Shown: positions 34,078 to 46,109 of the stretch, piece after piece | Layout of the letters: each line of letters opens with the position of its first letter | Position numbering within the stretch: position 1 is the stretch's first letter | Origin: Lasiosphaeris hirsuta | Taxonomy: Eukaryota > Ascomycota > Sordariomycetes > Sordariales > Lasiosphaeriaceae | Assembly (NCBI GenBank): GCA_030549175.1 | Contig: JAUKUA010000005.1 | Location: 3,038,001 to 3,102,000 of the forward strand | DNA length: 64,000 nt | Direction of reading: 5' to 3' | The notes under the pieces: generated by a model | What the model saw: only the letters and a program-made list of their open reading frames with translations | The model's database searches: none | What the model was told of the DNA's origin: nothing | Translations under genes and position numbers: made by a program

Positions 34078-36413
34078 TTACTCTTTGAACGCACCCGCCT
34101 CTTTCAGGGCCCCGGCCAACCGCCGGTAGTCCTTCAATAGTTCCAACACCTCGCCGAGCCTGAGGTCCGCGGGGTTCTGCAACTCCATGAAGCGGCGGAT
34201 CGGGGGGTCTACCTTGGGGATCTCCTTTGGTGGCAGCGCGGCCGCGAGGTCGGGGAAGGCCTATATCACGGTTAGTTTCTAGATATACATGTGTGGACTA
34301 TGGGGAGCTTTACCGTTGCCAAATCGACGCCCTCGGACCCCTTCGCCGTCGGCGCAGGCGACGTCACGGGAGTAGGTGTGGGCGTTGTCCTGCCGAAGCC
34401 GCGGAACCCGCCTATTCCTGAGAGACGGGACATAGGGTTCAGAGAGTTGCCGAGGTTGCGCATCGAGTCGATCAGTGCTGGGTTTGCGGATGAGGATGAA
34501 GTGCTCGCAGCAGCGGCAGCCGAGGCAGGGGAAGCAGCTGCCTTCTCCTCGCCCGCACCCAGCCCCGTCGTTGACAGCACCCTCTTCCCTGCACTTCCAG
34601 CGCTGCGCGCACTATCAGCACTATGGTCGCGCGACGCCTTGCGCCCACTGATTAGATTCAGCATCTTATCATCCTTTGGAGTCACCGCCCGGCGCAACGG
34701 CCTGCCACCGGCCTCGGGATCCTTGTCCTCGGGACTATGCACGGAACTCGCGCCGCTGGCGGAGCCGTCGTCGTCGTGAGGTGGCGGAGTGCCAATTAGT
34801 TTGCGGGCGTCGTCAAGTGTCTTGGGCACCATGACTTCGCCGCTGTGGCCGACGGTGAGAGCCTCGGGATGCTCGCGCAGCTTGCCGATGAAAAACTTGT
34901 AGCTGTCGCCCAGGCTCATGCCAATCGTCTTGAGTCCATGGTCGGCTGTGTTAAGTACAGCGTCACTGGCAGCGTTGAAGGCTAGTGCAGGCGTGTTCAC
35001 CAGGTCACTAAGCCGGCGGTTGCGCAGCTGCACGGCCGCACGCAGGCCGGCGGGAGTCGCCGTCGACTTGACGGTCGTCCCCATAGCCGGAGTCGTCTCA
35101 AGGCTGGGTGAAGGCACGGACGGCCCTGGGGAATAGGCCGGGGGAAACGTGTCTACCTTGGGTGTGCCCGGGACGCTCGGCCCCTTTAGGGGACCCGTAG
35201 GGGCTTCGTCAGCACGAAGGGTGGATAGGTCTACGGTTTCTAGAAAGCTTATGGTGGCCTCGAGGGTGGTCAGGCAATAAGACGATTCCCCTGTCAGCTT
35301 CGGCTCCCAGCGGAACCTCTGGATGAAATTCACGTCGCTGATGACGCTGAGGTTCTCGGGAGGGAGAGTGATCAGGGTGTAGATCAGCATCGGCATGAGC
35401 TCGTCGGCGGACGAGGATGGGTGAAAGTGCGAGAGTGTGTCGATAATGCTTTTGTGTGCTGCCTTGAGGTGGTTGAGTTTCCCCTGGGGATACCGAGATT
35501 GGTTCATCAGAACTAGTTCCTTCCTGGCGCCCTCGAGCCAACTTTTGACCTCCTCCTGCTTCTTGGCGGCAGCTTCCGGATCACTGCTCGCACCAATCTC
35601 AACTCCCAAATCAGCGAGGCCAATGCCGACCACTGCGAGGGCAGCTGTTTTTGACCGGAGCTTGTCATCCTGTGCTTCGTCTTGTGTGGTGTGGTGGCGG
35701 TAGATGCGGTCGTAGATGCCCTCACACAGCCTCCTCTCAACAGCCTCCTCCATCAGGCCTCTTCTCTGTTCTAGCACTCTGCGAGCCTTCTTCCGATCCG
35801 CGAATTCCTCAGCGGTCAGCATCTGCTGGTCAGAATCCCGCCTTGGTGGGGGCGTCTTTGTCTTGTCCTTGCTCCCGATCGAAGCCGCCTTTGCGCGGAG
35901 CAAGCTTGCGGCCGATGCCCGAGAAGAGGTAGGTGCCGGGGAGCTCTCACGTCTCTGAGACGCAGCGAGGCTATCGACATGAGTCTGTATGTGCGAGGCT
36001 GCTGTGGCGTAGAAGTCTTGGAACAGTCGGGAGAGGTTGTCGATGTTCGGAGGGGTCGGGTAGACCTTGGCCGACAGCTGGTCTATGAAGCTGTCGGTCA
36101 AGCTGATCAGTTCAATAGGGAGGTCGTCTAGGTCTACGGATGCTCTGGGCGCCTCGGCCTCCTCGCTGATGCGGCTCTCAAACGTGTCGGGCCCATCGGT
36201 CTCGTTTTCCTTCCTGTTCAGGGTTCGGGAGGAGGACCGCTGGGACGTCGCACTGGACGCGCCATTCTCGAGAGTGCTGGCTCGTTTGGAGCGAGTCTTG
36301 TCGGTAGATATTGGGGTGGGATCTGGGCGGGTGAAGGAGCGCGTCGACCTGAGGGGGCTCGGGCGATGGGCTGAGTTGGAGGCCATGAAATTGTTGCTCA
36401 GGCTGGTCAACAT
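34078..36413 (-). CDS. VPS9-domain protein, probable Rab5 guanine nucleotide exchange factor
   Basis: Two exons, 34314-36413 and 34078-34260, give 760 residues. VPS9 domains load GTP on Rab5-type GTPases at early endosomes. The domain covers about residues 240-400, with the core SADELMPMLIYTLITLPP (the conserved Asp and the P-x-L-I-Y-x-L-I pattern) followed by VNFIQRFRW and TGESSYCLTTLEA. The flanks are disordered Ser/Pro/Arg-rich sequence, with an Ala/Ser run near residue 665 and repeated TPTPTP. The short last exon codes a charged helical tail. I see no CUE domain, so it resembles yeast Muk1 or other secondary VPS9 proteins more than Vps9 itself. The start is the ATG at 36413; another ATG at 36386 is possible. 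The frame upstream opens only through TTG. Confidence 0.88.
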
Positions 36414-37681
36414 GGTGATTAGACGGAGCAGACGAAAATAGGGGCCTTTTACAAGCCTGTTTTTCTCGAAGGTGAGAGCTGAGAGAGAAGGCGGAGCGCC
36501 TGACGGGCCATACCTGAGCTCTGGGCTATCGCATGAAGCAGTATTAAGGATCTTGAAACCGCGGCTGGGCCAGGCACCCGAGGCCGGCAAATTAGAGTCT
36601 AGAACCGCCTGATGTTGGGCAACACATGCATCTTTGGGCTTGCCAATTGATGAATAGGGAGGAGAGAGCTTGGGCGTATAATATAATATTCTATGCTGTT
36701 GGTTGCATCGAGGTCGCTGTGAAGTTGCGTGCTTCCAGTTGGAGGTTTGTCGTGTGGCCTCGTTACTCCAAGGCAGGTCTCAGCGCAGTGGAAGTCTGAC
36801 CCGGGTTCAGGTGCTTTCTCTCAGCCCTGCATTGTTAGTGGCTGATAACGATAGCAACCCCTAACACGCGTCCCGGGACATCCTTGTAAGAGCATTCTTC
36901 GCCCTGAACTCTGTTCAAAAACGAAGTGGAACTTGAATCATTGAATCCTTTGAGACACCGAGAAACACGACATTTTTTTCTTAAATAATTAGAAAGTATT
37001 TATCATAATTTTTGTAGCTGGTGGACCTGCTTGGAAGCAGTTACTTTGGAGTGACCCGACTTGAGGCTTTGCCTGCGACGGACGGGAGACTCGGTCCAGG
37101 ATAAGACGTCACTGTCCCCTCCCACCTTGTTGTGGCACGGTCCAGTGTATTGGTGGGAGAAGCCAGCATCAGGTCGTTGTGCCAGCAGAGGCTGGCATTG
37201 AAAACATGATTAATCTGCAGCGCTAAATCCCAGCAACAGCAGCCAGCTGGCTGCCACTGGTAAAACCTTTGCGGGAAACACGTCACATGCCCTCCTGTTC
37301 CTGGTTTAAGGTTGACGCAAAGGTGTTATTGCGCCGATAGGGATGGAGTATCTCCCCAAGTTAAGAAAGGAGAAAGATACGCAATCTGCATCCCTTACCT
37401 AGCCAGTTTAGTCGCGTGCTAATAAGGCCGATTGATTGGCGGTGGCGGTTCGCCGATGAGTGGTCGGTGCCTGCGGCCATGCGCTGCCTCGTCATACTTA
37501 CGCTGCAATCGGTGCGGTGCCGAGTGCCAGCACGAGACGCGCGGGGACTTTCATTCCGCCATCAGCGTGACCGTGACCGAAGCGAACACCCAGCGAGGCC
37601 ACGCCATCCGTATCTTGAATACCTCCCTTTCCTTTGTTTTAACCCCCCGAGCTGCAATACCTTCCGACGGGCGCGCCCAGC
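36414..37681. other. Divergent intergenic region VPS9 protein / ATG15
   Basis: About 1.3 kb serving as promoter for both genes. An AT-rich patch lies near 36970-37015. No RNA gene or repeat recognised. Confidence 0.5.
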
Positions 37682-39869
37682 ATGTTCTCCAGACGGAAGA
37701 AAGGAAACACAGCATGCACCTCCGCGGGGAGAGTAACGGCCCGTTTGCTGCTGTCCTTCCTCGCCCTGTCGGCGTCATCTCCCGCCGTGGCCGCAATCAA
37801 CACCGGTCAAAACGCCCAGCTTGTCATCCCCATAGAAGCCACACCGTTGACGCCGCTGATACCAGAGCCCCCAACGCCCGCCGAGCACACCTTCGTAAGT
37901 GCCCCGTATTGCTGTTTTGATTGCACCCCGCCCTCCGAACTCGTAGAAAGACTGACCACAGCCATGTTGTGTCGACTCAGACCCTCCGGCAAATCTACCA
38001 TCACGGCACTTATAAACACCCCGGACTCCACCGGAAGCAGGATGTCGTCCAGTCTGACGCAAACGTATGGCTGGCTGCTGAGGACGGGTACGAAGGCGAG
38101 CGCATAGGGTCCCTCAAGGCACGCAGTGGCCCCTTACGGATACAGCGGCTAGTGGATCGGAGACCAAGCGTGGTAGACCCGATGGTGGCCTTCTCGCGGC
38201 AACAGGGTTATGTCTCGGTGCTCTCGCCAGAAGCCTGGTCATTGGATGACGTCCTAGGGCCTAACATCACCGACAAGGATACCGTCTTGAGTCTGGCACT
38301 GATGGCCGCAAATGCCTACGTGGAAAGGCCGGGTCAGGCAGATTGGGAGGACGTCGGTGGGCCCTTCAACCGGAGTACTGATTTTGGCTGGGAGAGCGAT
38401 GGGTTGCGTGGCCATGTTTGGGCGGACGAGAACAACGCGACTATTGTCGTTGGACTGAAGGGAACTTCGCCTGCCGTCTTCGACGGGGATGGTACCACCA
38501 CAAACGACAAGGTCAACGATAATTTGTTTTTCAGCTGTTGCTGCGCCCAGCAAGGACCCTGGACATGGCATCAGGTTTGCGACTGCGCAACAAGCACCTA
38601 TTCTTGCAACAATACCTGCGTCGTGCAGGCCTTGCGGGACGAGAACCGTTACTACCAGGCCGGGCGCGAGCTCTACGCTAATGTTTCGGAGCTGTACCCC
38701 AATTCGAGAATCTGGCTGACGGGACATTCACTCGGCGGCGCTGTGAGCTCACTCCTTGGTCTCACCTACGGCGTCCCGGTGGTTACCTTTCAGGCAGTGC
38801 CAGAAGCTCTCCCGGCCGGAAGACTGGGGTTGCCCGTGCCTCCTGGAGCTGACCCAGGAGCCCCCCAAGCACGGGAGTATACCGGATCATTCCACTTTGG
38901 GCACACAGCAGATCCCATTTATATGGGGACATGCAACGGAGCCACTGCGTCGTGCTCTTTTGGGGGCTATGCTTTGGAGTCGGCCTGCCATACCGGCCGG
39001 GAGTGCGTTTACGACACCGTTGGCGACAAAGGCTGGCGAGTCGGAATCGGAACACACAAGATCCGGGCGGTTATCCATGATGTTATTATGAAGTATGATA
39101 CCGTCCCGGAGTGCAATTTCACCCCGGAATGCAAGGACTGCGGTAACTGGAAGATGTACGAGAGCAACGGGACAGAGACGACGACAACTTCCAGCTCTTC
39201 CACGTCAACTGCCAAGACTCGCACGCGCACAGAAACCTGCAAGACCCCGTAAGCTATCCTGGATTCTTGTTTCATAGCCTCGTGCGGTTGCTAACTGCGA
39301 AAATAGTGGATGGTGGGGATGCTTGGACGAGACTACCACCACAAGTGGTGCCACAACAACCTCGGAGCTTACTACCACGACTTCGACAACCTCAACTACA
39401 GCTACGTGCAAGACACCGTAAGTATTCAACCCGTGCATCACTTTTTGTGTAGCCTGAAAGAGGCGCTAACTAAAGGCTAAGTGGCTGGTTTGGCTGTAAT
39501 GACAAGACCACAACTACAACCACCGCCACAAGCACGACCACGACTTCGACTACTTCATCCAGCTCAACAGAATCTATCACGTCAACAGAAACTTCGCCAG
39601 CGTTGAACACAACTTGCCTTACACCAGGGCGATTCTGGGGATGCAGCGACAAGACCACGACGCTCCCCATTGGCACGACATCGGAGAAAACGACAATTAC
39701 GCGGCCTCCAAGCTTGCCTCCGAGTTTACCTACCTCTGCGCCTCCACCACCGGCATCTTCCACGGAGCCGGTACCAACGAGCAAGGCAAAGTGCCTGCAT
39801 CGGGCGTGGTACGGAATGTGCGAACAATGGGACAACGGAGTCCCGGAGAATGATAAGGAGGAAATGTAA
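37682..39869 (+). CDS. atg15: Atg15 lipase (vacuolar lysis of autophagic bodies)
   Basis: Four exons (37682-37894, 37981-39248, 39307-39417, 39482-39869) encode 659 residues. Atg15 is a phospholipase delivered by the multivesicular-body route to the vacuole, where it breaks autophagic bodies. A single N-terminal membrane anchor ([17 protein letters not shown], about residues 21-38) precedes [14 protein letters not shown], a family landmark. The class 3 lipase nucleophile elbow GHSLGG has its Ser at about 321. The cysteine-rich block [17 protein letters not shown] is also typical. The tail from about residue 480 is Thr/Ser-rich and carries repeats of C-x-TPG-x-W/F-G-C ([28 protein letters not shown]), then a looser [10 protein letters not shown]. 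Introns 2 and 3 fall at the same point of the first two repeats, after CC of the Pro codon. Yeast Atg15 lacks this tail. Confidence 0.93.
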
Positions 39870-40576
39870 CTAACTCAGGGTTTTGGTTGTATTTTATTTG
39901 ATTTGGGTGTTTCTTTTTTTTTCTTTCCGTTTCTGGCGTCCTATGATTGATTGTTTGGGTTTGGATCCAACAGAGAGGGGCGCTTCGCATGCGGGATACA
40001 GGACGGGAGTTCATTGCGGGGGAGCTGCCAGCGGCATACAGTACAGTACAAAGCATATATTCGGACAGCGAGATTTACATCTACAAGATACGTGGTACAG
40101 CCTAAACCAGTACAAGCAATAAAGCAGGCATTTCAGGGCGATGTTGCCCCACTGGCAAATGAACATGGCGAGTACGGGGCAGAGCTGGGTCGAACAGCAT
40201 CGAACAGCATGCAGACACAGCTTATTACGTGAGAAGGCGAGAGCGAGTGGGAGCGACATGGCAGAGTATGGTTGAGGGCGAATGGCTACTACGGTAGGCT
40301 CGCCCTGCCGCAGAGTCCAGACACCGCCCCGCTGCAGCTCAGCCAGCCGCAAGAGACTCGGCGGACACTGGCATTCTTGGCGGGCTGTCTGCACCCAGTT
40401 GCATCCCGTCACTATAATCCATATAAGTCACAAATGTAGCTTGGCCTGCCTTTTCCCCAATATTGTCTGCGATACCTTAACCTCTGATCCACCTCGCACA
40501 TGCCGTGGCCACTGCACAACGTCAACGCCGAGCAGGAACAGAAACAGGAACAGGAATAGGAACAGGAACTGTCGGG
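39870..40576. other. Intergenic region ATG15 / RING protein gene
   Basis: Contains the ATG15 3' UTR and the RING-protein promoter. There is a doubled CGAACAGCAT at 40192-40211 and an AACAGG-type tandem at about 40528-40569 in the leader, ending just before the ATG. Confidence 0.55.
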
Positions 40577-43500
40577 ATGGAGTCGTCGTCCAAGCCGGCA
40601 GTCAATCTCGAGACCGAGTTGACATGCTCTGTAGGTCTATCTCAGCTACCCCTGAATTCCCTCCAGCTGCCCCTCACGCCCCCTCCGTTTCCCCAGCTTT
40701 TGGGCCGTCTGCAGCCCTACCGTCGACCAAGAACCCAACTTAACCCACAATGACAACAATAACTGACTCTTCGCACTCCACAATCCCAGATCTGCACCGA
40801 GCTCCTCTACCAGCCCCTGACCCTCCTCGACTGCCTGCACACCTTCTGCGGCGCCTGTCTGAAGGAATGGTTTTCGTGGCAGGCGGCCCGCGCCGAGGCC
40901 GCGCCGGTGCCGCCGGCCCCCGACGCCGCCGTCTTCACCTGCCCGGCATGCCGCGACCGCGTGCGCGACACCAAGCACGATGCGCGAGTCACGACGCTGC
41001 TCGACATGTTTCTGGCGCTGAACCCGGACCGGACCAAGCCGGCCGCGGAGCGGGACGAGATGGACGCCAAATACCGCAAGGGCGAGAAGGTGCTGCCGAG
41101 GCTCAGCTTTGCGGACCGGAGCGAGGAGCAGAAGCGGCTGGACGGCGAGGAGAGGCGCATGATTGAGGCGGTGCAGCGAGTGAGCCTGCGGGATGCGTTG
41201 GAGGCGGCCGGTCGGGAGGACCAGCGGCAGCAGCGGCGGAGGGGGGAGAGCCGCGAGGGGAGTCGTGAGGGAGGAGGCAGGCCGAGGCCCCAGGCCAGGG
41301 AGAGGGAGAGCAGTCACCGCAGGGCGCAGAGCGCGACGCTGCATGCCGAGACGGTGGCGGATGACGGGAGGCGCAGGAGGAGTGAGTCGAGACAGCGCAG
41401 GCCGGCGGCGGCCACAGTGCCGAGCCAGATGGCGGCTGCGCAGACGGCTGTTGCTACCGAGGCGGTCAGGACGAGACATATTGAGCACCAGTCATCTCTA
41501 AGGTCGCTGATCGGGGCGGTAGGGGCTGATTCGAGGGATGTGGAGCGTGAGATCGAGGAGTTTGCTCGGCAGATCCAGGAGGAGGGGTTGCTGAACGGGC
41601 TCGATCTTGACAATATCGATCTCAACAATAACGACGAGCTCAGCAAGCGCATCACCGAGGCGTATCGAAGGCGGTACCGCGAGAGGGCACGCCAGGACGG
41701 CGGGAGGCGGAGCAATGCTAGCTCGCACTCGTATCGATCCGACCTATCGGCCGCAGCAACGAGGCCAAGGTCCCGGACTGGGGACGGCTCTCGTCCTACA
41801 AGCAGGCAGACAACTAACTCAAGACCTGCTAGCGCAAACAACAGCGATGGCGAGCAGCGTGGGCGGTATCCCCCGTCGAGTTCAACCCATCTTGAAGTCC
41901 AGGAGTCTGGACGTAGGCGTCGAACACGCAGCAGCAGCCGGAGTGCCACGGCACCGGTGGCTCCCACTCAGGATCTGCGGATCGCCGTGGGATCCCGCTC
42001 ACAAACAGACCTGGGGATTAGGCCGGATCAAGCGATCCGGCCGGTCATTGCCGATGCAAGGAGTACAAGCTCGCCAACTGCTGTCACGTCCGTGAGGGAC
42101 CTGCCTGAATCCAGGGGCCAAACATTCAGCGCTCGTACGACTGGGGGGCTAGGAATCCAAGGACTGACGGAACCTGCGTCAGACTCACGCAGCTCGAGCA
42201 GGAAGAGGCCGGAAAAGCCCGCAGAGCTCGTCATTGCAGATGCGAAACCTGCCGCGGTGGCCACCTCGGGACCCCTGAGTACCGGTCTCTCCTCGCCGCC
42301 ACTGTCCTCACCCCGTCGGGCGCTGCTACCGCGTTACAAGGAACCCTTCATTGCCTGCAAGGGGTGCGGCAAGGAGCATATCGAGTACGAGCTGCACTAC
42401 AACTGCTCCATCTGCCACAACGGCGAATGGAATATCTGTCTCGACTGCTGGCGCCGACGCAAGGGCTGTTTGCACTGGTTCGGCTTCGGCCACGCCGCCT
42501 GGGACAAATGGGACAAGGTACGCGCCGCCGACAAGGAAGAGGAGACACCACCGCCACACATGCTCACAGCAAACCGTTACCTCCCACCCAAAGCTGTGCC
42601 TGGCGGCGCGGAGGGGCGCCGCACCCTCACCACCGAGAACCCGCTTGACAGACTGCAGAGCGGCACCTTCTGCATGCGCTGCACAGCGTGGACCAACGAC
42701 TGTTACTGGCGCTGCGACATGTGCAACGAAGGCGAATGGGGCTTCTGCAACGACTGTGTCGACCAAGGCCGGTCCTGCACCCACCCTCTGCTTCCGCTCG
42801 CCTACCAACAACCGCCATCCTCCTCCTCCCAGCCTAGCACCCCGAACCACTCGCCCCCCGCGAGCCCACCCTCCCGCTCCCGCAGCGCATCCGCATCCGC
42901 CTCACCGTCCCGTCCACCCACCGCCACCGTCGTCTCAGGTCCCACGGCTGTCACCATCGGCAACTTCCGGCCCCTCGCGTTCGCGCCTCCCTGCGAGGTT
43001 TGCCGCTGCCCTATCCCCCCTCCCGAGCCGCGCATGCACTGCTACGCGTGCCAGTCAGATGCAGGCGAGGAAGTAGAGCCCCGCCTTGGTGACTACAACG
43101 TCTGCCGCGCGTGCTACCAGGGGTGGACGACGTCGGGCAAGGGCCCGGCCCGGAAGCTCGCGCCGGAAAACGGCGCGGCCGGGTGGCGGCGGTGTCTGCG
43201 GGGTCACCGCATGGTGGTGGTGGCGTTTGCCGCGGACGAGAGGGGGGTTGAGAGGCGGGTTGTCCTACAGGATGTCGTCGGCGGCAGGAGATTGGGGGTG
43301 GAGGGGTATGAGGGGGTTGAGAAGGTGGAGTTGTGGTCGTGGACCGAGGGGAGGGGGCGGGTGGAGAGGCTCGTCTCGCTAGACGTCAGGGCCGCCGCGG
43401 TCGAGGTCGAGGTGGACGCCCAGCAGGGACGCTGGGCCAAGACGTTCCCACCCGACGGGGGCACCGCGCCGCAGGCTGCGGCTGGCTGGGGGTGGTATCC

Positions 43501-43654
43501 GGCGGAGGGGGTGCAGGATGAGCTGATGTTTCCCAAGGGAGCTGAGGTGCTAGAGGTGGAGGATGTTAATGGGGAGTGGTTCCATGGCTTTTATCTGGGG
43601 GTAGGCGGCCTGTTCCCGGCGCCGTACGTGAGGGTTGCCAGGAGGGATGGGTGA
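40577..43654 (+). CDS. RING-finger protein with three ZZ-like zinc fingers and a C-terminal SH3-like segment
   Basis: Two exons (40577-40630, 40790-43654; intron 159 bases) give 972 residues. The intron cuts the RING finger right after its first cysteine pair begins. RING ligands are Cys17, Cys20, Cys33, His35, Cys38, Cys41, Cys69 and Cys72, a C3HC4 pattern with a long last loop, so E3 ubiquitin ligase activity is likely. A Ser/Arg-rich disordered middle runs to about residue 530. Three ZZ-like fingers follow at about 540-585 (CKGCGKEH..NCSICHNGEW), 646-690 (CMRCTAW..CDMCNEGEW) and 753-800 (CEVCRCP..CYACQSD). The last 45 residues (FPKGAEVLEVEDVNGEW..GLFPAPYV) read as the second half of an SH3 domain with the ALYDY part replaced or diverged. 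Many Pezizomycotina carry similar RING proteins; the substrate is unknown. Confidence 0.85.
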
Positions 43655-43869
43655 GGAGTCTGGTGTTAGAAGTTTGGTGGAAGGGGTTTCTCATTTACGT
43701 TTGCCTGGATTTACGACACGAATTTTACGCATACAAGTAGACTGGGTAGCCGCAGCGGACTTGGGGAGTATGAGGTTGATGAATGACGGATTTAGAGGCC
43801 ATGGGTTCACACATTGGTTTCACATTTTTGGTACACATTTTATATATATATATACATATCCACGATCCC

Positions 43870-44757
43870 TCACTCATTCGTCCACTCGGGCTTCTGCTTC
43901 TCCACAAACGCCTTCATCCCAATCTTCTGATCCTTACTCCCAAACAAGCTGTGGAACACGCGCCGCTCATACTCGACACCGTCCCGCAGCGCGAGGTCCT
44001 GGCTCTTATTGACCACCTCCTTGGCCGCCATGACGGCCACCTGGGAGTAGCCCGCAATCGTCTCTGCCGTGGCCAGCGCGCCCACCATCAGCTCGTCGTG
44101 GGTTGCAAACACGCGCGCCGCCACCCCCCACTTCTCCGCCTCGGTCCCGCTAAAGAATTTGCCCGTGAGGATTAGCTCCATCGCCCGGGCCTTGCCTACC
44201 GCCCGCGTCAGCCGCTGGCTGCCCCCCGCCCCCGGGATCGTGCCCAACTTGATCTCGGGCTGCCCGAAGGTGGCGTCCGCCGTGCAGTACACCATGTCGC
44301 ACATGAGCGCGAGCTCGCATCCCCCGCCGAGGGCGTACCCGGAGACGGCGGCGAGGATGGGCTTCTTGATCGAGGTCGTCAGGTGCGACCAGCTCTCGAT
44401 GAAGGAGGTAGTGTAGGCTTGCGAGAAGGTCAGCGGGGCCATCTCCTTGATATCGGCGCCGGCGGCGAAGGCCTTGGGTGAGCCGGTCAGCACGATGGAG
44501 CCGATCGAGGGCGAGGCGTCGAAGGCGGCTAGGGCCAAGTTGAGCTCAGCTATCAGGGGCGTGCTGAGCGCGTTGAGGGCCATGGGCCGGTTGAGCGTCG
44601 CTTGGCCGACGCCCGGCCGCGGCTCCGAGATGGTCAGGTACTGGTAGGCGTGGATCGAGTAGGCGGCGCGGGTTAACCTGGGCAGAGAGTATGTGAACGG
44701 GGAGGGAGCCGAAGGCCGGAGGGCGCTGCGCAGCGGATTGGCGCGGAGGGCCTGCAT
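43870..44757 (-). CDS. ech1: Mitochondrial enoyl-CoA hydratase (crotonase family)
   Basis: Single exon, 295 residues. The enzyme hydrates trans-2-enoyl-CoA in mitochondrial beta-oxidation and branched-chain amino-acid breakdown. The first 30 or so residues are basic and Ser/Ala/Pro-rich, as in a mitochondrial presequence. The crotonase fold is complete: NRPMALNALS, AFAAGADIKEM (oxyanion hole), SGYALGGGCELALMCD with the catalytic Glu of GGGCELA, and GQPEIKLGTIPGAGGSQRL with the second catalytic Glu. The C-terminal SKDQKIGMKAFVEKQKPEW is the usual ECHS1 ending. It is convergent with the RING-protein gene, 215 bases apart. Confidence 0.94.
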   Translation of the reverse strand: MQALRANPLRSALRPSAPSPFTYSLPRLTRAAYSIHAYQYLTISEPRPGVGQATLNRPMALNALSTPLIAELNLALAAFDASPSIGSIVLTGSPKAFAAGADIKEMAPLTFSQAYTTSFIESWSHLTTSIKKPILAAVSGYALGGGCELALMCDMVYCTADATFGQPEIKLGTIPGAGGSQRLTRAVGKARAMELILTGKFFSGTEAEKWGVAARVFATHDELMVGALATAETIAGYSQVAVMAAKEVVNKSQDLALRDGVEYERRVFHSLFGSKDQKIGMKAFVEKQKPEWTNE

Positions 44758-45364
44758 AATTGCGGTGGGCAGGTGGGTGGTGGGAGTTGGATAGGTCGGG
44801 GGCGAGAAAATGTGCCCGAGGTATGGTGTTTGCCCTTTGTTGTTGTCGAGATGGGGCGAGGGTTGAAGCTGGTTGAAGCTCGGCTTACAGGAGGCACCTA
44901 CGCCCCACTGTCTGTCATCGGCATGTCGTCACAAGGCTATCCTCGGCCCAAGATTAGAGATCCATGCACCCATGCTGTAACAAGCCAAGTCCCAGAGAAT
45001 GGTAGGATGGCCCGAGCGTCCCGACACCGTTTCGTGGTGCCACAGGGCGGTTCCATGGTACATAACTGTTCCTCTCCGGAAGGTTGCTGTGCCACATGCT
45101 GGGATGAGACCAAGGCGCCCCTAAAAATTGCGTGGCTAATTAAACGCCAGATGTCCCCAGTCCCAAGAACGCGCAACAAGGCTTCGCTCGATTAAATCTC
45201 ATCTCGGACCTGCATCTTGCCTTCTACTGACGGCTTCGACGGCTGCCCCTGCGCAATTCCCACCAGCTTGACAGCCTAGAACGAGCATCGAATTCTTTCA
45301 CAGCGATCCACGCCCTGTCTCTGATTATCCGTACGAGCAGCCGCGCAACCGAGCACCCGTCGCA
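44758..45364. other. Divergent intergenic region hydratase / RER1
   Basis: 607 bases containing both promoters. No specific element can be named with confidence. Confidence 0.5.
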
Positions 45365-46109
45365 ATGGATTCCGTTGACGAGCCTACGACGCCTTTTGGC
45401 ACTTTCACTGCGCAGACCAGCAAACTCCAGAGGGTGTGTGGCCACGCCGCTCCCATCGCCGCTCTACAAGAACACAGCTAACCCATCATAATAGCAATAC
45501 CAAGCGCTTCTCGATCAGTCAACACCCCATGTATTCTACCGCTGGGTCGGCACTGGTGTCGCCCTGTTCCTGTTCTTCCTCCGCGTCTTCGTGGCGCAAG
45601 GCTGGTACATCGGTAGGCTTCTCTAAGAGATACTCTTCTTGGATGCCGGAGATTAACTCGTGCACAGTCGCCTATGCGCTCGGTATCTACCTCTTGAACC
45701 TGTTCCTCGCCTTCCTCCAGCCCAAGTTCGACCCTTCCAACGAGGCCCTGGACAATGATATGGAGGATGGCGCCGCGGGCTCTCTGCCAACAAAGCAGGA
45801 CGAGGAGTTCCGGCCTTTCATCCGCCGACTGCCCGAGTTCAAGTTCTGGCACTCGGCCACCCGCGCTGTCGCCATCTCTTTCTTTTGCAGCTGGTTTGAG
45901 ATTTTCAACGTGCCTGTCTTCTGGCCCGTTCTCGTCATGTACTGGTTCATGCTGTTCATCCTTACGAGTAAGTTGAAATTTCCGGTGTGTGATCACGACT
46001 GCAGAGCTGACAGTGGCCGCTAGTGAGGAAGCAAATTCAGCACATGATCAAGTACCGCTACGTACCCTTCACGATGGGCAAGGCCCGGTACAACAAGAAC
46101 AGCAACTAG
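45365..46109 (+). CDS. rer1: RER1, Golgi receptor returning ER membrane proteins
   Basis: Four exons (45365-45433, 45495-45612, 45668-45967, 46024-46109) encode 190 residues, the family's usual length. Rer1 sits in the cis-Golgi membrane and retrieves ER membrane proteins in COPI vesicles. It has four membrane segments: FYRWVGTGVALFLFFLRVFV, then AYALGIYLLNLFLAFL, then two after the PEFKFWHSATRA block (ISFFCSWFEIFNVPVFWPVLVMYW and on). Further signatures are the YQxxLDQSTPH start, LQPKFDP and the basic tail KQIQHMIKYRYVPF. Intron 1 has a GTGTGT donor; the last intron splits the Met codon of MRKQIQ. Confidence 0.95.
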
